Of a stretch of DNA of 64,000 bases, positions 1 through 10,141 are shown in pieces; the first letter of the stretch is position 1; each line of letters starts with the position of its first letter. The notes beneath the pieces are model-generated. The model did no database searches, had not been told where the DNA came from, and saw only the letters and a list, made by a program, of their open reading frames with translations. The translations under genes and the position numbers were made by a program. The stretch spans positions 2,548,501 through 2,612,500 of the forward strand of contig JANFOG010000003.1 in assembly GCA_024336345.1 (NCBI GenBank), given 5' to 3'. This DNA comes from Mariannaea sp. PMI_226. Lineage: Eukaryota > Ascomycota > Sordariomycetes > Hypocreales > Nectriaceae.

Positions 1-24
1 AAAACTAACAAACAATGTGTGCAG

Positions 25-298
25 TTCCATCACACTGCTTGAGTGTGTCAACAACTTTTTGCAGTGGACAGGAGCTACAATTCCCCAGGCTCTTGGAGCT
101 GTGACCTCAACTCCGGCAGCGATGCTAGGTCTTGAAGGAGTGAAGGGTACACTGACTGCGGGAGCAGATGCCGATTTGGTTGTGCTCTCGGAGGAAGAAG
201 TTGGAGGCGTTCACAAGCTGGTCTTGGACGAGGTGTGGAAGTTTGGCAAACGAGTCTTTCGGGCCGAAGGCGGTCATGTGAAGATGGAGTTGCAGTAA
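25..298 (+). CDS. dac1: N-acetylglucosamine-6-phosphate deacetylase, last exon (partial, 5' part outside window)
   Basis: This is the C-terminal exon of an amidohydrolase-family GlcNAc-6-phosphate deacetylase, which converts GlcNAc-6-P to GlcN-6-P and acetate in the cytosol. The visible part has the family's terminal pattern: a stretch reading TIPQALGAVTSTPAAMLGL, then GTLTAGADADLVVL, then DEVWKFGKRV, ending in a TAA. The exon begins after an acceptor GTGCAG at 19-24; a CTAAC branch point lies at 5-9, so the exon enters in mid-codon and an intron starts left of the window. The next genes (Ndt80-like regulator, GlcN-6-P deaminase, hexokinase) belong to the same pathway, which supports the call. 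The catalytic metal ligands lie in the missing part and cannot be checked. Confidence 0.88.
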
Positions 299-1220
299 CG
301 GAGGGGAAGCCTTGGCGACGGCTTGGGGAGGCTTAGAGGAATAGAGCAGTCCCAGAAGAGAGATAGAATGGTGCATCAGTAGATTTACGAATAAGACAAT
401 TCCAAGACAAAAAGGTGGCGCGGGGGTTAATTTTAGAGTTTTAGCATGGATACGGGATACAGGAAGATAGATACGGGATTGGGTTGGTTGGCGTTTTTTT
501 TTTTTTTTTTCGGGAGCAATTTTGGTGGTTTGGTAGATACCTATAGGCAGAGATAGATGTCTTATTATATTTGAAAAAAAAATATACATTCAATATTCTA
601 GACTATCATATTAAGCTACCAACGTGAATATTATTGTTTGTTGTACTTAACGGTTCTGAAAATAAGGTGCTTTGTCGCATCTGGCACTGATAGATCAGAA
701 CTTTCAGTCCTGTGAAAAACGCCTACAACCTCGCTCCCGGGCTCCGATTCATCCAGACTTGCATCTGATTTAGCGATGTGCTTCAGTGGAGTGTCTCGCT
801 AAATTCATTAGGGAATGGTTCTTGCCATGTTCCGCAGGTGATCTGGTACTCTTGCTGCAGCCAATAAACGCCACCTTCCTTGTGATAGGGCCATGGCTGA
901 TGAGAGGACGGCTCGGTGGGTCGCTGGAGTCACCTCCACAGCTTCTCCTCCACTCCTCCGCCTCTCCTCCGCTTTCCATTCACAACTACGGCTTCTGCAA
1001 TCAACTCCAGCTACGCTAGTCAATTCATCATCCGATCTCACCCAATTCTTCTGGGCAGACATCGACGCTACAGCATCGCTCGCTCTCTATTGACATCGCC
1101 GTCCCTGTCGCGAACCCGTCCCCGACATACTCGAGTCACACAAGACTCCCTCCTTTGTGTCGCTGAGCTCACGCAGCGCACCTAATCCAATGAAGCCATG
1201 ACAAGCTGCTGAACAATGCC
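299..1220. other. intergenic region, probable promoter of the Ndt80-like gene
   Basis: No credible coding region is seen. It holds the 3' end of the deacetylase transcript, a T-run near 496-510, an AT-rich stretch at 560-650, and the presumed promoter and 5' leader of the downstream regulator. Short open frames at 770-1185 on both strands lack any recognisable protein. Confidence 0.6.
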
Positions 1221-2965
1221 ATGGCCACCTTCAACTCCATGCCAGGGCTCTCTACAAGCACATCTTCCAACGACCACATGGCGATAAATCTCGGGACTGC
1301 TCAGGCCCAGAGCCTGAACATGGACGTGTTCGACCAGGAGTTGCAATTCGATGAGTCGCTACTGTCAGTGAAACCCCCTTCCCCCTCCCCCCCGCCCCCA
1401 AAAATGTAATCATTCAATTTCCCGATGCTGACATCTCTAGTGACGGAACCGCCTTGCAAAATCTTCCCTTCACGCCCGGATATGATCTAGATGCCTTCTC
1501 GACCACGTTCGAAGACCCCTTTTCATATTCTTCACGACATTATGAACCGCCACCGAACCAAGATACTCTGCACGAGGAATCCTCCCCTCAGGAGCTTGAT
1601 AACAAACTCCTTGGTTTCTCTGCCCCTGTCTCCTCCGCGACAGTTATTGATGAAAGTGGCCAGTTTGCGGAAACCCACATGACTGCAGAATTGTATGGCA
1701 TGTTTTTCGTAGCTGAGGATGTTTTTGGCGGCGAAACCACCGGACGACCGCTTGAGTTGACATGCTATCGACGCAATCTGTGGCAATGCTCTGGCCAGAT
1801 CACGTTACCTCGGGGAATTACCAATATTGTCAACGAACAAGGCAACCACATCCAAGTCTTCGAAATAATCGCAACCATCACAGCCACGGAATCTAACGAG
1901 GGCAAACCCGCTGAAATAATATCAATTCCTTGGAAAAATGCAAATGCACAGCCGAGTGATGAATCCAAAAGCATCGGACCACCGCCAAACGTCACACTGG
2001 ATCTCGCCTCTGGACAAGAAATTGATGCGCATCGCCTGACTCTACCCGTCTCGTGGAAGAGGCTTCAGTTCAAACATGCAACTGCAAACAACGGCCGCAG
2101 GAAGGGCCTGCAACAACATTTCATTGTGAAGATTGGACTGCACGGCAAAACGCAGAATGGAGAGCTCATCAAGATCTCGGAGATTCAGTCTGGCCCAGTG
2201 ATCGTTCGAGGACGTAGTCCCAGAAACTTTGACAGTAAGAAGGACGTTCCACTCACAAGCGATAAGAGAATGGATAGGAGAAGCACGGGGTCAACTGAAG
2301 GGTCTGGCATACGGGTAGAAAGGGAAACTTCACAGGGCTTTATGTCGAATTACCCTTCCCTTGGTGGTATCCAAGTATGTCCTGCTATCTCCCTCCCCGC
2401 GATGATACTAATCGATGATATAGCAATCGAATGACTGGTCAACTCCTCAAACTATACCCCAGGGAATCCCTAGCCCTCAGCCTAGTCCAAATCCGCATCC
2501 CGCTAAAAGAATGGCACTCTCTCCGAATATTCCGAAGCCACCAGTGCCAGCCTGGTCTGAGCCTAGTAAGCAACCCATCGCGCAACATAAACCTGCGCAT
2601 CGTCAGAGTACCTCTGCTCCAATCAATTTATCCCTCTCTGAAGATGAGCGAAGTGATAATCGATCAAGCTCAGACCTGCAAAGCCCTCAACCCGGAAAAA
2701 GCGTTCCGGTTGTAGGCCAAAATGCAGAGAATAGTCCTCAGGAGGACGACATGGATCCCCTATACGAATATTTCCCCCTGACAGTCGATGATTGGTAACG
2801 ACCCACTTTTTATTTACTGAAGAAGATCGTTCTCTGACTATAAACAGGATGCCTCCTGTCGACGCTATCTACAGACCCCATATCGTTCATCACACCATCG
2901 TTCCACCTGAGATGAAGGCTCAACAGATAAAGAACAAAGCAAAGCGATACTTTGCGGCCGACTGA
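1221..2965 (+). CDS. ron1: Ndt80/PhoG-like transcription factor (RON1-type regulator of GlcNAc catabolism)
   Basis: Proposed exons are 1221-1405, 1441-2374, 2424-2794 and 2848-2965, giving about 535 residues. An Ndt80-type immunoglobulin-fold DNA-binding domain occupies roughly residues 140-330, with the stretches MFFVAEDVFGGETTGRPLEL, CYRRNLWQCSGQI and SWKRLQFKHATANNGRRKG visible. The tail is low-complexity, rich in Pro, Ser and Gln, and ends in a short basic segment (KNKAKRYFAAD). In Trichoderma an Ndt80-like protein of this kind (RON1) controls the GlcNAc cluster, and here the gene lies between deacetylase and deaminase genes, so the same role is inferred. The first intron is uncertain: the model that keeps frame is only 35 nt (1406-1440) and follows a C-rich tract, so the exon 1 boundary may be wrong. 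The other two introns have ordinary signals. Confidence 0.82.
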
Positions 2966-3577
2966 TGGCATGTTGTCAAGTTGATGATTTTATGAATTGG
3001 GCAATTTGGAGTACTCGTTTTTGTATACCTATCCTTTACTTTCCAACATGTACGTTATCGGTTAATTGGTAGGGAGATTTTTGAATCGCTTTTAGGACAC
3101 CTTAACACCAGTCCTATTCGGGGCATACTTGGTAAGGACGAGGATTCTACTCAGATACCCTAGATTTTGAATGAGAAACTTGGTATTTTTTTTTTGGTAT
3201 TATTCTATTGACATACTAGGTAGTTTTCTTTTATTGGCATCCACAATGCCGAGTGACGCTAGCTATATAAAACAAAACCTCTTTTAACTAACGCCTATAT
3301 CATAACAAATATATATATATAAATGTACACAACCCCTTTACCAACGCCAGGCACTTTTCTTGTATTATCCATTTTCTCATTTACACCCATTGGAGCTACC
3401 ATAAGTCATGTAGCAATTTTGGTTATTCCGTCCTCTCAGTTACAATAAAATCTTAACTCCCTTGGCTTCTAACAGTATAAGCGACCGGACAAGACCAGCT
3501 ATGTCTCTCTATGCATGCAACACATTTCCTCCAATAGAAAAAGATGACAAAAGAAAAGAAAAAGAAAAACCCATATC
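2966..3577. other. convergent 3' intergenic region
   Basis: This lies between the converging 3' ends of the Ndt80-like gene and the deaminase gene. It is AT-rich, with a short TA repeat near 3308-3320 and T-runs near 3185. No coding region or RNA gene is seen. Confidence 0.6.
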
Positions 3578-4777
3578 TTAAGCTCCAACAGCGTTCACTC
3601 TCATCATCTGCTGTTCAGGGTTCGGTGTCAATCTACGGTTCAGGTTGGGCTCGGGAATTCGCGAGGCCATTCGGTCAGGAACGAGATCTGGCGAGACGGA
3701 GCGCGAGCTATGTCCGCTGGCTGGCGCTGCACGCAGGAGGTGCGAGGCAATTGGTTCGGGAGACAAGATAACAGGTGATGACACCTTCTGGATCTTGGTT
3801 TCGGGGATCTCGACATTGCCTGTGCGAACCTTTGAGGGGAGGATCTGCTCGAAACCCTGGTCACGAGCGACCTTTTCAATGCTCTTGAAATACTACAGAA
3901 GATGTCAGAACATATTCTTCTCTATTGATATGGGATATCGAGATTGGATTGTAACTTACCTTGACAGTCTTGACCTGGAGCTCCAGAGTAGCGTCTTCAT
4001 CCACAACAAGCATGGGATGAGGGTGAAGCTGCAAAGATGAGAGAGTCCACATATGGTTGAGACCTCCCTCAATGCACTTCTGCAGCGCCAGAGATTTGCG
4101 TGCGCCCAAGATGATCACCACGACTTCCTTTGCCTCAAGGATAGTCTGGACGCCTACAGTCAGGGCCATTCGTGGGACCTTGGTCAGGTCGCCGCCGAAG
4201 AAACGTGAGTTGGCCAGGATCGTATCATAGGCCAACGTCTTAACGCGAGTACGGCTAGCGAGACTTGATCCGGGCTCGTTGAAAGCGATGTGGCCATCCT
4301 CGCCGATGCCAGCCAGGAAGAGGTCGATGCCACCGACAGCCTTGATAGCATCTTCGTACGCATTGCACTCTGCCTCCAGATTGGGAGCATTTCCATCGAG
4401 GATGTGAACGTTGGAAGGATGGATGTTGACGTGGGACAGGAAGTGTTGAAAAATGAAGGAGTGGTAAGAGTTGGGATCATCCCGGGGAAGTCCCACGTAC
4501 TCATCCATGTTAAAGGTTACGACATTCTCGAAAGAGATCTTAACAGATGCTTGTTAGAAGGAAGGTTGGTTAAATCGAAGATGGTGTGATTGCTTACCTC
4601 TCCGGCCTTGTACTTGGAAACGAGAATATCATACACACCAAGGGGGCTGGATCCCGTGGGAAGACCGAGGACGAATGGGTGCTCGGGAGTGGGGTTGAAT
4701 GCCTTGATGCGGTCAACCACATAGTTGGCGACATACATGCTGGCCGCATGCTGGTCATCCCGAATGATCAAACGCAT
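3578..4777 (-). CDS. dam1: glucosamine-6-phosphate deaminase
   Basis: Converts glucosamine-6-phosphate to fructose-6-phosphate and ammonia, the last committed step of GlcNAc use. Exons on the minus strand are 4777-4598, 4538-3960 and 3892-3578, joined in frame to 357 residues. The NagB fold is clear: MRLIIRDD at the start, GLPTGSSPLGVY (phosphate-binding loop), NMDEYVGLPRDDPNSYHSF, then GIGEDGHIAFNEPGSSLASR with the catalytic Asp/Glu/His set, and GVQTILEAKEVVVIILG. Bacterial NagB is about 266 residues; this protein has some 80 extra C-terminal residues, Ser/Pro/Arg-rich, encoded mainly by the last exon. The gene is transcribed toward the Ndt80-like gene and away from the hexokinase gene. Confidence 0.95.
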
Positions 4778-7527
4778 GGTGGTGAGTGTCGACGGGGTGT
4801 AAGTGGGTGTAAGTGTAGAATGGGTATATGCGGACCAAAGCGGTCTAGTGCGAGTCGTATTTCGAATGCGAATAGGTATATGAGATGGGAAACAATCCTT
4901 TGTTTAGAAGAGTATTGAGAGTTCGCAGGGTTGTGTAGAAATCTCAGGGCATCACAATATTTCGGAGGAGGGGGGATGGACTATTGGGTTACTTAAGAAC
5001 TGGAGGAGAGGGTTGATGGGTGCCACGCCGCCGCCGCCTCCGCCGAAAGTAAAACCATGTGCCTTGGATTTTTGGTGAAGATCCACGAATCTGCTAACGT
5101 CGCCTTTCGCAATTCGGAATTAATTACACAGTCACCGGGTCGATGTGGGAAAAACTTGCGAGTTGGGGCGCACAGTACATTGTATCATGATGCCAGTGTG
5201 ATGGAACGTCACGGTAGAGTCGAGGTGAGGATTGGCACGGTACAGAAGTTCAACGTGCCGACCCAGCCCATCGTAGGGCGATAGCGCACTGTACATAGTC
5301 CACATGCCCCCGACCGATGGTTCCGAGCCTTTAGTGGTGCTGGACTGCTGCCAACGTTGCTCGCGGTCATATGACTGAGTTGCCACCATTCCCGATCCCG
5401 CGGGAGCTTACTCGATCGTGCGTGCCCGAGCGAGTGGGTATTAGTTAACCAGGGCCGGGACGGAAACTTTTTCAGTGCACATGAGGAGGTTTGATGGGTT
5501 GGTATTGGACTGAAGGGAAGTGCAACCTCTACTGAGAGTAAAACTTAAATGGAGCCATATTCCCGGTGAGAATTGGCTGCCTATAATACAGAGTGGGTTT
5601 TTGCGGCTCCGTCAAGACGGGATGGGTGGTTCTGGTGTTGATGTTACTTCAAGGTGTGCTTCCAGAATAACCTAGGAACTGCGTAATGCTGCTGCACAAG
5701 GTACGGGGCGGGGACCGGTTGGGCAAGGTGCAGCTGTGTGCAGCAGGGTGCAGCCGTATGCAGAAGAAACTGTTAAATCGCATTGGCATTCGGCCCTAAT
5801 CGTTGTTCGGGTCCCCGCGCGCAAGTCGGGTTTGAGGCGGCAGCTTGTGGGGGGGGGGCTGGTTGGTTCAGTGGTACATTGGAGACCCTTGATGATAAGA
5901 TGGAAGAGACGATGGAACGAACGGAATCATCCGTACGAATTGAATTGATGATTAGCTAGGTCACATCCCTGTCGAAGACAAAATATTCTGGGGGTAGCGT
6001 TGCACACACAATCTGTACTATGTCTGGAGTGCGTATGGAAGGTAGGTCGTAATTAGATGCGAAGAGTTCCTGAGCTTGCGTAAGCGGTGTTGGTCTCTTC
6101 TGCTCAAGCTGGATCGAGTTAAGTCGTCTTACTCTGAAGTGAATACCAAGTAATGACTACGATGTTGGCAATTGCGTGCGCAGTACGGAGTAGAGATGTA
6201 CAATATGTCCTGTAATTACGGTAAATTATCGATCCTTTTTGATGAGCCTCAAGCAGCGTGGGGTGAATGTCTCCGATCACTAGTGAAGTCGCAGGAAGGT
6301 GATATGCAAGTCTGCCAATAAATCCTTGACCGACGAATAAGAGCTCATCCACTCCCTGGCAATCATCCTTCCCTACTGCTTTGCCATTGAATTGAGTAAC
6401 CTACATAGGTACCTAAGGTGGATGATTGGTGCAATAAGAGTCTGTGTGTGTGTGCCCTGGGGAGAGAGAGGGAGAGTGAGCGCAGGGGAGGGTAGGTTAG
6501 GTACCTACCTTACCGAGGGTCTGGAGGAGGTAACTATCTATTGTACGTACCTCCGCCTTAGGTCCACTACCTTAGCCGTCTCACTGGCCTCTTTACTCCA
6601 CGCAACGTTACAACAACCCCATCCCATCTCGAGCCAGCTTCATCTCATCCGCCCGTCTCACCAGTTGATCGCACGCGAACAGCAAGGAAAAACGCAACGC
6701 GGGTGCATGCGCGTGCCCCGATTTCAGCAATGGGCCTCCAGGGGAAATGAGTGGCGACCGCCCCCCCAGATGCGGAACATGGCATCGCCTTGCCAATCTC
6801 CATACTACCTAGGTCTTGTTTGAATGTGGCGCCCTGTGCGACGTTGGGTCGAGACAATTACAGCTACCTCGACATCTCACATGTTGGTAGTGAAGTGACT
6901 GTCGCTGCTGGGCACGTCTTCATTGCTTATCCACTCCATTCGACATTCGACTAGTCAGGGCCATTGGCAACTAACTAGCAGACGATCAACATGGCCGTGC
7001 TGCACCACCCACTCTAAAATTCCCACTGCTTCGTGCCAATGCCACTCTCAGACAGGGCCACTGTCACTGCCGCTACCACCACTACCACCACTACCACCAG
7101 GGCCTGGTTCCTACCTACCTAGTAGACGTCTGCAACGTCTTTCTGCCGTCTCCTGTTCGTTGTTCCCTTTTGCTCCTCCCATCCTTCCGGGTCAGGCATG
7201 TTCCCCTTGGTTCGTATTGGGTCTTCCTCGTGTTCTGCCACTCGTCTCATCTTGAACCTCTCCATCCATTTGTTTCTCGCCCCCGAAATAAGCACCCGTC
7301 CACTGAACCCTCTGGACGGTACCTGCCCATCCGATCGCGTCTGTTGGGCCGCTTAGGGGCGTAAGATACCCGCCCCATTTGTTTCTCTCGAATAACTATT
7401 CGAGAGCTCGTTGGATTTTAGTATTTACTTCCCCCCCCCGCGTCCATGGCTTGCTGAGCTTGTCTTCGGCTGTCCTCTTCCGTCCCTTGTTGTTGCTTGT
7501 GTCCCTTTAGTATTCACTCGCTCCACC
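4778..7527. other. divergent promoter region between deaminase and GlcNAc-kinase genes
   Basis: A 2.75-kb space between two divergently transcribed genes of one pathway, so it is probably a shared control region. It contains no supportable gene. It is marked by repeated TACCTA/TAGGTA motifs at 6405-6560 and 7110-7125, a CT/CCA-rich leader at 7060-7110, and a GC-rich stretch near 5810-5870. Short open frames here code for nothing recognisable. Confidence 0.55.
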
Positions 7528-9288
7528 ATGGCAACCTTTCAGAAGCAGTTCCTCGCTGCTATCATCAAAAGTCTCCTCCGAGGCAAATCACTGGTCCAAG
7601 CCATTCTGGCTTACTGGATAAAATCTCTCGCAGTCACCGCTGACACCAAAGACTCTGCCAATACCTCATCGAGTCAGTCTCTACAAGAGTTTCTGAACGA
7701 AGCTGAGGCTCTTCTCCTCGAACCCGTCAATCAGAATGGCCTCCACCAGCTGGTTCGTGGTCTGAGGAAGCAGTACTCAGACCGCCTCAGAACGAGCACA
7801 GAGGCTATGCTCCCTTCTTACAACCACCAACTACCGAATGGAACCGAGAGGGGACATTATCTGGCGCTAGACGTGGGCGGTTCGACTCTCAGAGTGGCAT
7901 TGGTGGAACTCCATGGTCGTGTAGCCAAGGTTGGCAAGGAGAGTGGTATTGTCAGCATGATGAACTTCTCCATCACGCCCGAGATTAAGAAGCTGGAAGG
8001 GATGGCATTTTTCGACTGGATGGCGGCAAGGATCCGCGAGACTCTTGACGCGCAGTATGATCATCTTCATGGACCCGACCAACCACTGCTTATGTCGATG
8101 GCTTGGAGTTTCCCTATCGAGTAGGCCGAATCTTTGTCACATTGAATTGCCAACGACCCTTGAACTAACAGATGATAGGCAAACATCATTGAAAGGTGGA
8201 AAACTCAGTGCCATGGGCAAGGGCTTTCTAGCAAGCACAGGGTTGACTGGTCAAGACTTGGGTCAAATCATTGAGACAGCTTGCGGGAAACAAGGTCTCA
8301 ATGTGGAACTACAAGCCATCGTCAATGACTCCAGTGCTTGTTTACTGTCAGAGTCTTACTCTCATACGTCGACGCGTTTTGGCTTGATTCTGGGTACTGG
8401 CGTCAACATTGCTGCTTACTTGCCTGTTCTCACCATGGGAAAATCCAAGCTCGGCCAACGACCAGCCGAGTGGACCCATCTCATTGTCAACTCGGAGATC
8501 AGCATGTTTGGTACCGGCGTCCTGCCATTGAACCGCTGGGATCACCAGCTTCGTGAAGCTCACGCCCACCCTGATTTCCAACCCTTGGAAATGCTTGTTA
8601 GCGGCATGTACTTGGGCGAGATTTGCAGACTCATTCTCGTCGAAGCAATTGAGAAGACTGGTGTCTTTGGGGGAACAGTGCCAGCTTCGCTGGAGAAGCC
8701 ATACTCGTTGGCCACTGAAACTCTTTCCATGATTCAAAAGTATGTTTTTACCACGACCCCATCTCACTCTCGTTATCGTCGTTTGTTTCGTTTTTTCTTC
8801 CTGGTTGAATTCTTTCGATTCTAACTCATTACAGCGACACCAGTGACGAACTTGATGAAGCTTGCAAGGGATTCGCCCTTCGTCACCCATCACCTCACAC
8901 CCTAACAACCTCTGATCTTTCTTTCCTTCGACAAATCGCAACGTTTGTGTCGAAGCGATCAAGTGCTCTTGTGGCTGCATCAGTCTATGCATTCTGGCAA
9001 CTAAGAGTCGATGCCCAAATTGAGTTCGTTGACTCCCTCCCTGAGTCCTCGCCCTTACGACCACAAGCAGAGGCGGATAGGGACCTTGAGAATACTACTG
9101 TCGCATTCAACGGCAGTGTGATTGAGAACTACCCCGGGTACCTGGACAGTTGCCAAAATTATCTAGACGAAATGGTCGCTTCACAGAAAGACCTCAAGGG
9201 CCCTCGAAAAGTTCAACTCGTGTCAGCCAAGGAGAGCTCTCTCATGGGCGCTGCAGTAGCGCTTGCTTCCATCCAAGGGAATGCTTGA
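7528..9288 (+). CDS. hxk3: hexokinase-family N-acetylglucosamine kinase (HXK3/NAG5 type)
   Basis: Exons 7528-8120, 8179-8739 and 8835-9288 join to 535 residues. The protein has the hexokinase phosphate-1 loop LALDVGGSTLRVALVEL (about residue 112), the sugar-binding region with FLASTGLTGQD and IVNDSSACLLSESY, the phosphate-2 loop LGTGVNIAAYLP, and a C-terminal ATPase segment VAASVYAFWQL. These differ from glucose hexokinases (for example LGTGVN instead of LGTGTN), as expected for the fungal GlcNAc-kinase branch. Its place beside deacetylase and deaminase genes supports GlcNAc as substrate; sequence alone does not prove it. The start was chosen at MATFQKQF because the upstream in-frame part (from 7411) looks like untranslated leader. 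A related, non-catalytic regulatory hexokinase is the main alternative. Confidence 0.85.
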
Positions 9289-10141
9289 GACTTTGCAACA
9301 GCGGCACTTTGTTTTTTTTCTTTGCTTACACTTCTATTTTCTCCTTTTTTTTTCTGTCAGCTCTCTGTTGTTATGCTTTTTCAAGGTGTCCTATGATGAT
9401 GCATACGAAAACGGTTCGGCGTTGGATAGCATTCTCGATTTTCACGCATGGGGTTTTTGAGAGGGGCGACTGAGCGGTGGTCTCGTTTTCGTGGGTGGCT
9501 TTTCAAGTTTGATAGAGAAGTAAATGTAAAGGTACGAAGTACAAAGTGCTCCAGGGACAATCTAGAGTCGGGGCATTTGGAAGGGGAGAGAAAGAATCCT
9601 GAGGAGGTAATTGTAGTTTATGTACATAAAGATGTTATCTATATTCATTTGAGGCTGCGAGCTCCCCTCTCTCATTGATTGCTACTTGTACGGATTCTTT
9701 CTCATGATGTTGTGTGAACTCTGCGAGATGGATGTAGGGACGCAATTGACAGAAGGTTTTGCACTATGATATTAATAGATCTTGTCAATTGAAGCGCGTC
9801 GAAAAAGGGCCACCCAAGTCTTCTTAGGGTAAAGGTACAGGGAAGTATCTCCAGCAAGCACCCGCGTACCAATCAAATGTCGAGATTCTCTTATGTTGGC
9901 TTGAAGTTCCCGCAGACGCGGTCATGTGATACCCTGCTGCCTTCGCGTTGAGTGGGCGGGTCCCAAGGGCGTCGCGTTCACGGGGTACCAGAAGTATCAA
10001 TATTCTCTAAGCGTCGGCAAGTTAGGTAGACAAATATTCTTTCACGCACGCCAATTCACCCAAAAATCTCAGTAGACCGATGTCTCGCCTTCAGCAAGTT
10101 TTCCGATAAGCACCAAAAGTCTCCAACCACAGAACGCGAAC
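9289..10141. other. intergenic region
   Basis: Holds the 3' UTR of the kinase gene (T-rich at 9309-9355) and the promoter of the BRCT gene. No gene or RNA seen. CTTTTCC-like and GC-rich elements occur near 9950-9985. Confidence 0.55.

Noticed and set aside
125..589. 154-residue minus-strand open frame over the deacetylase exon and its 3' flank
   Set aside because: It lies opposite a clear gene, contains a Lys run from the T-tract, and has no family pattern.
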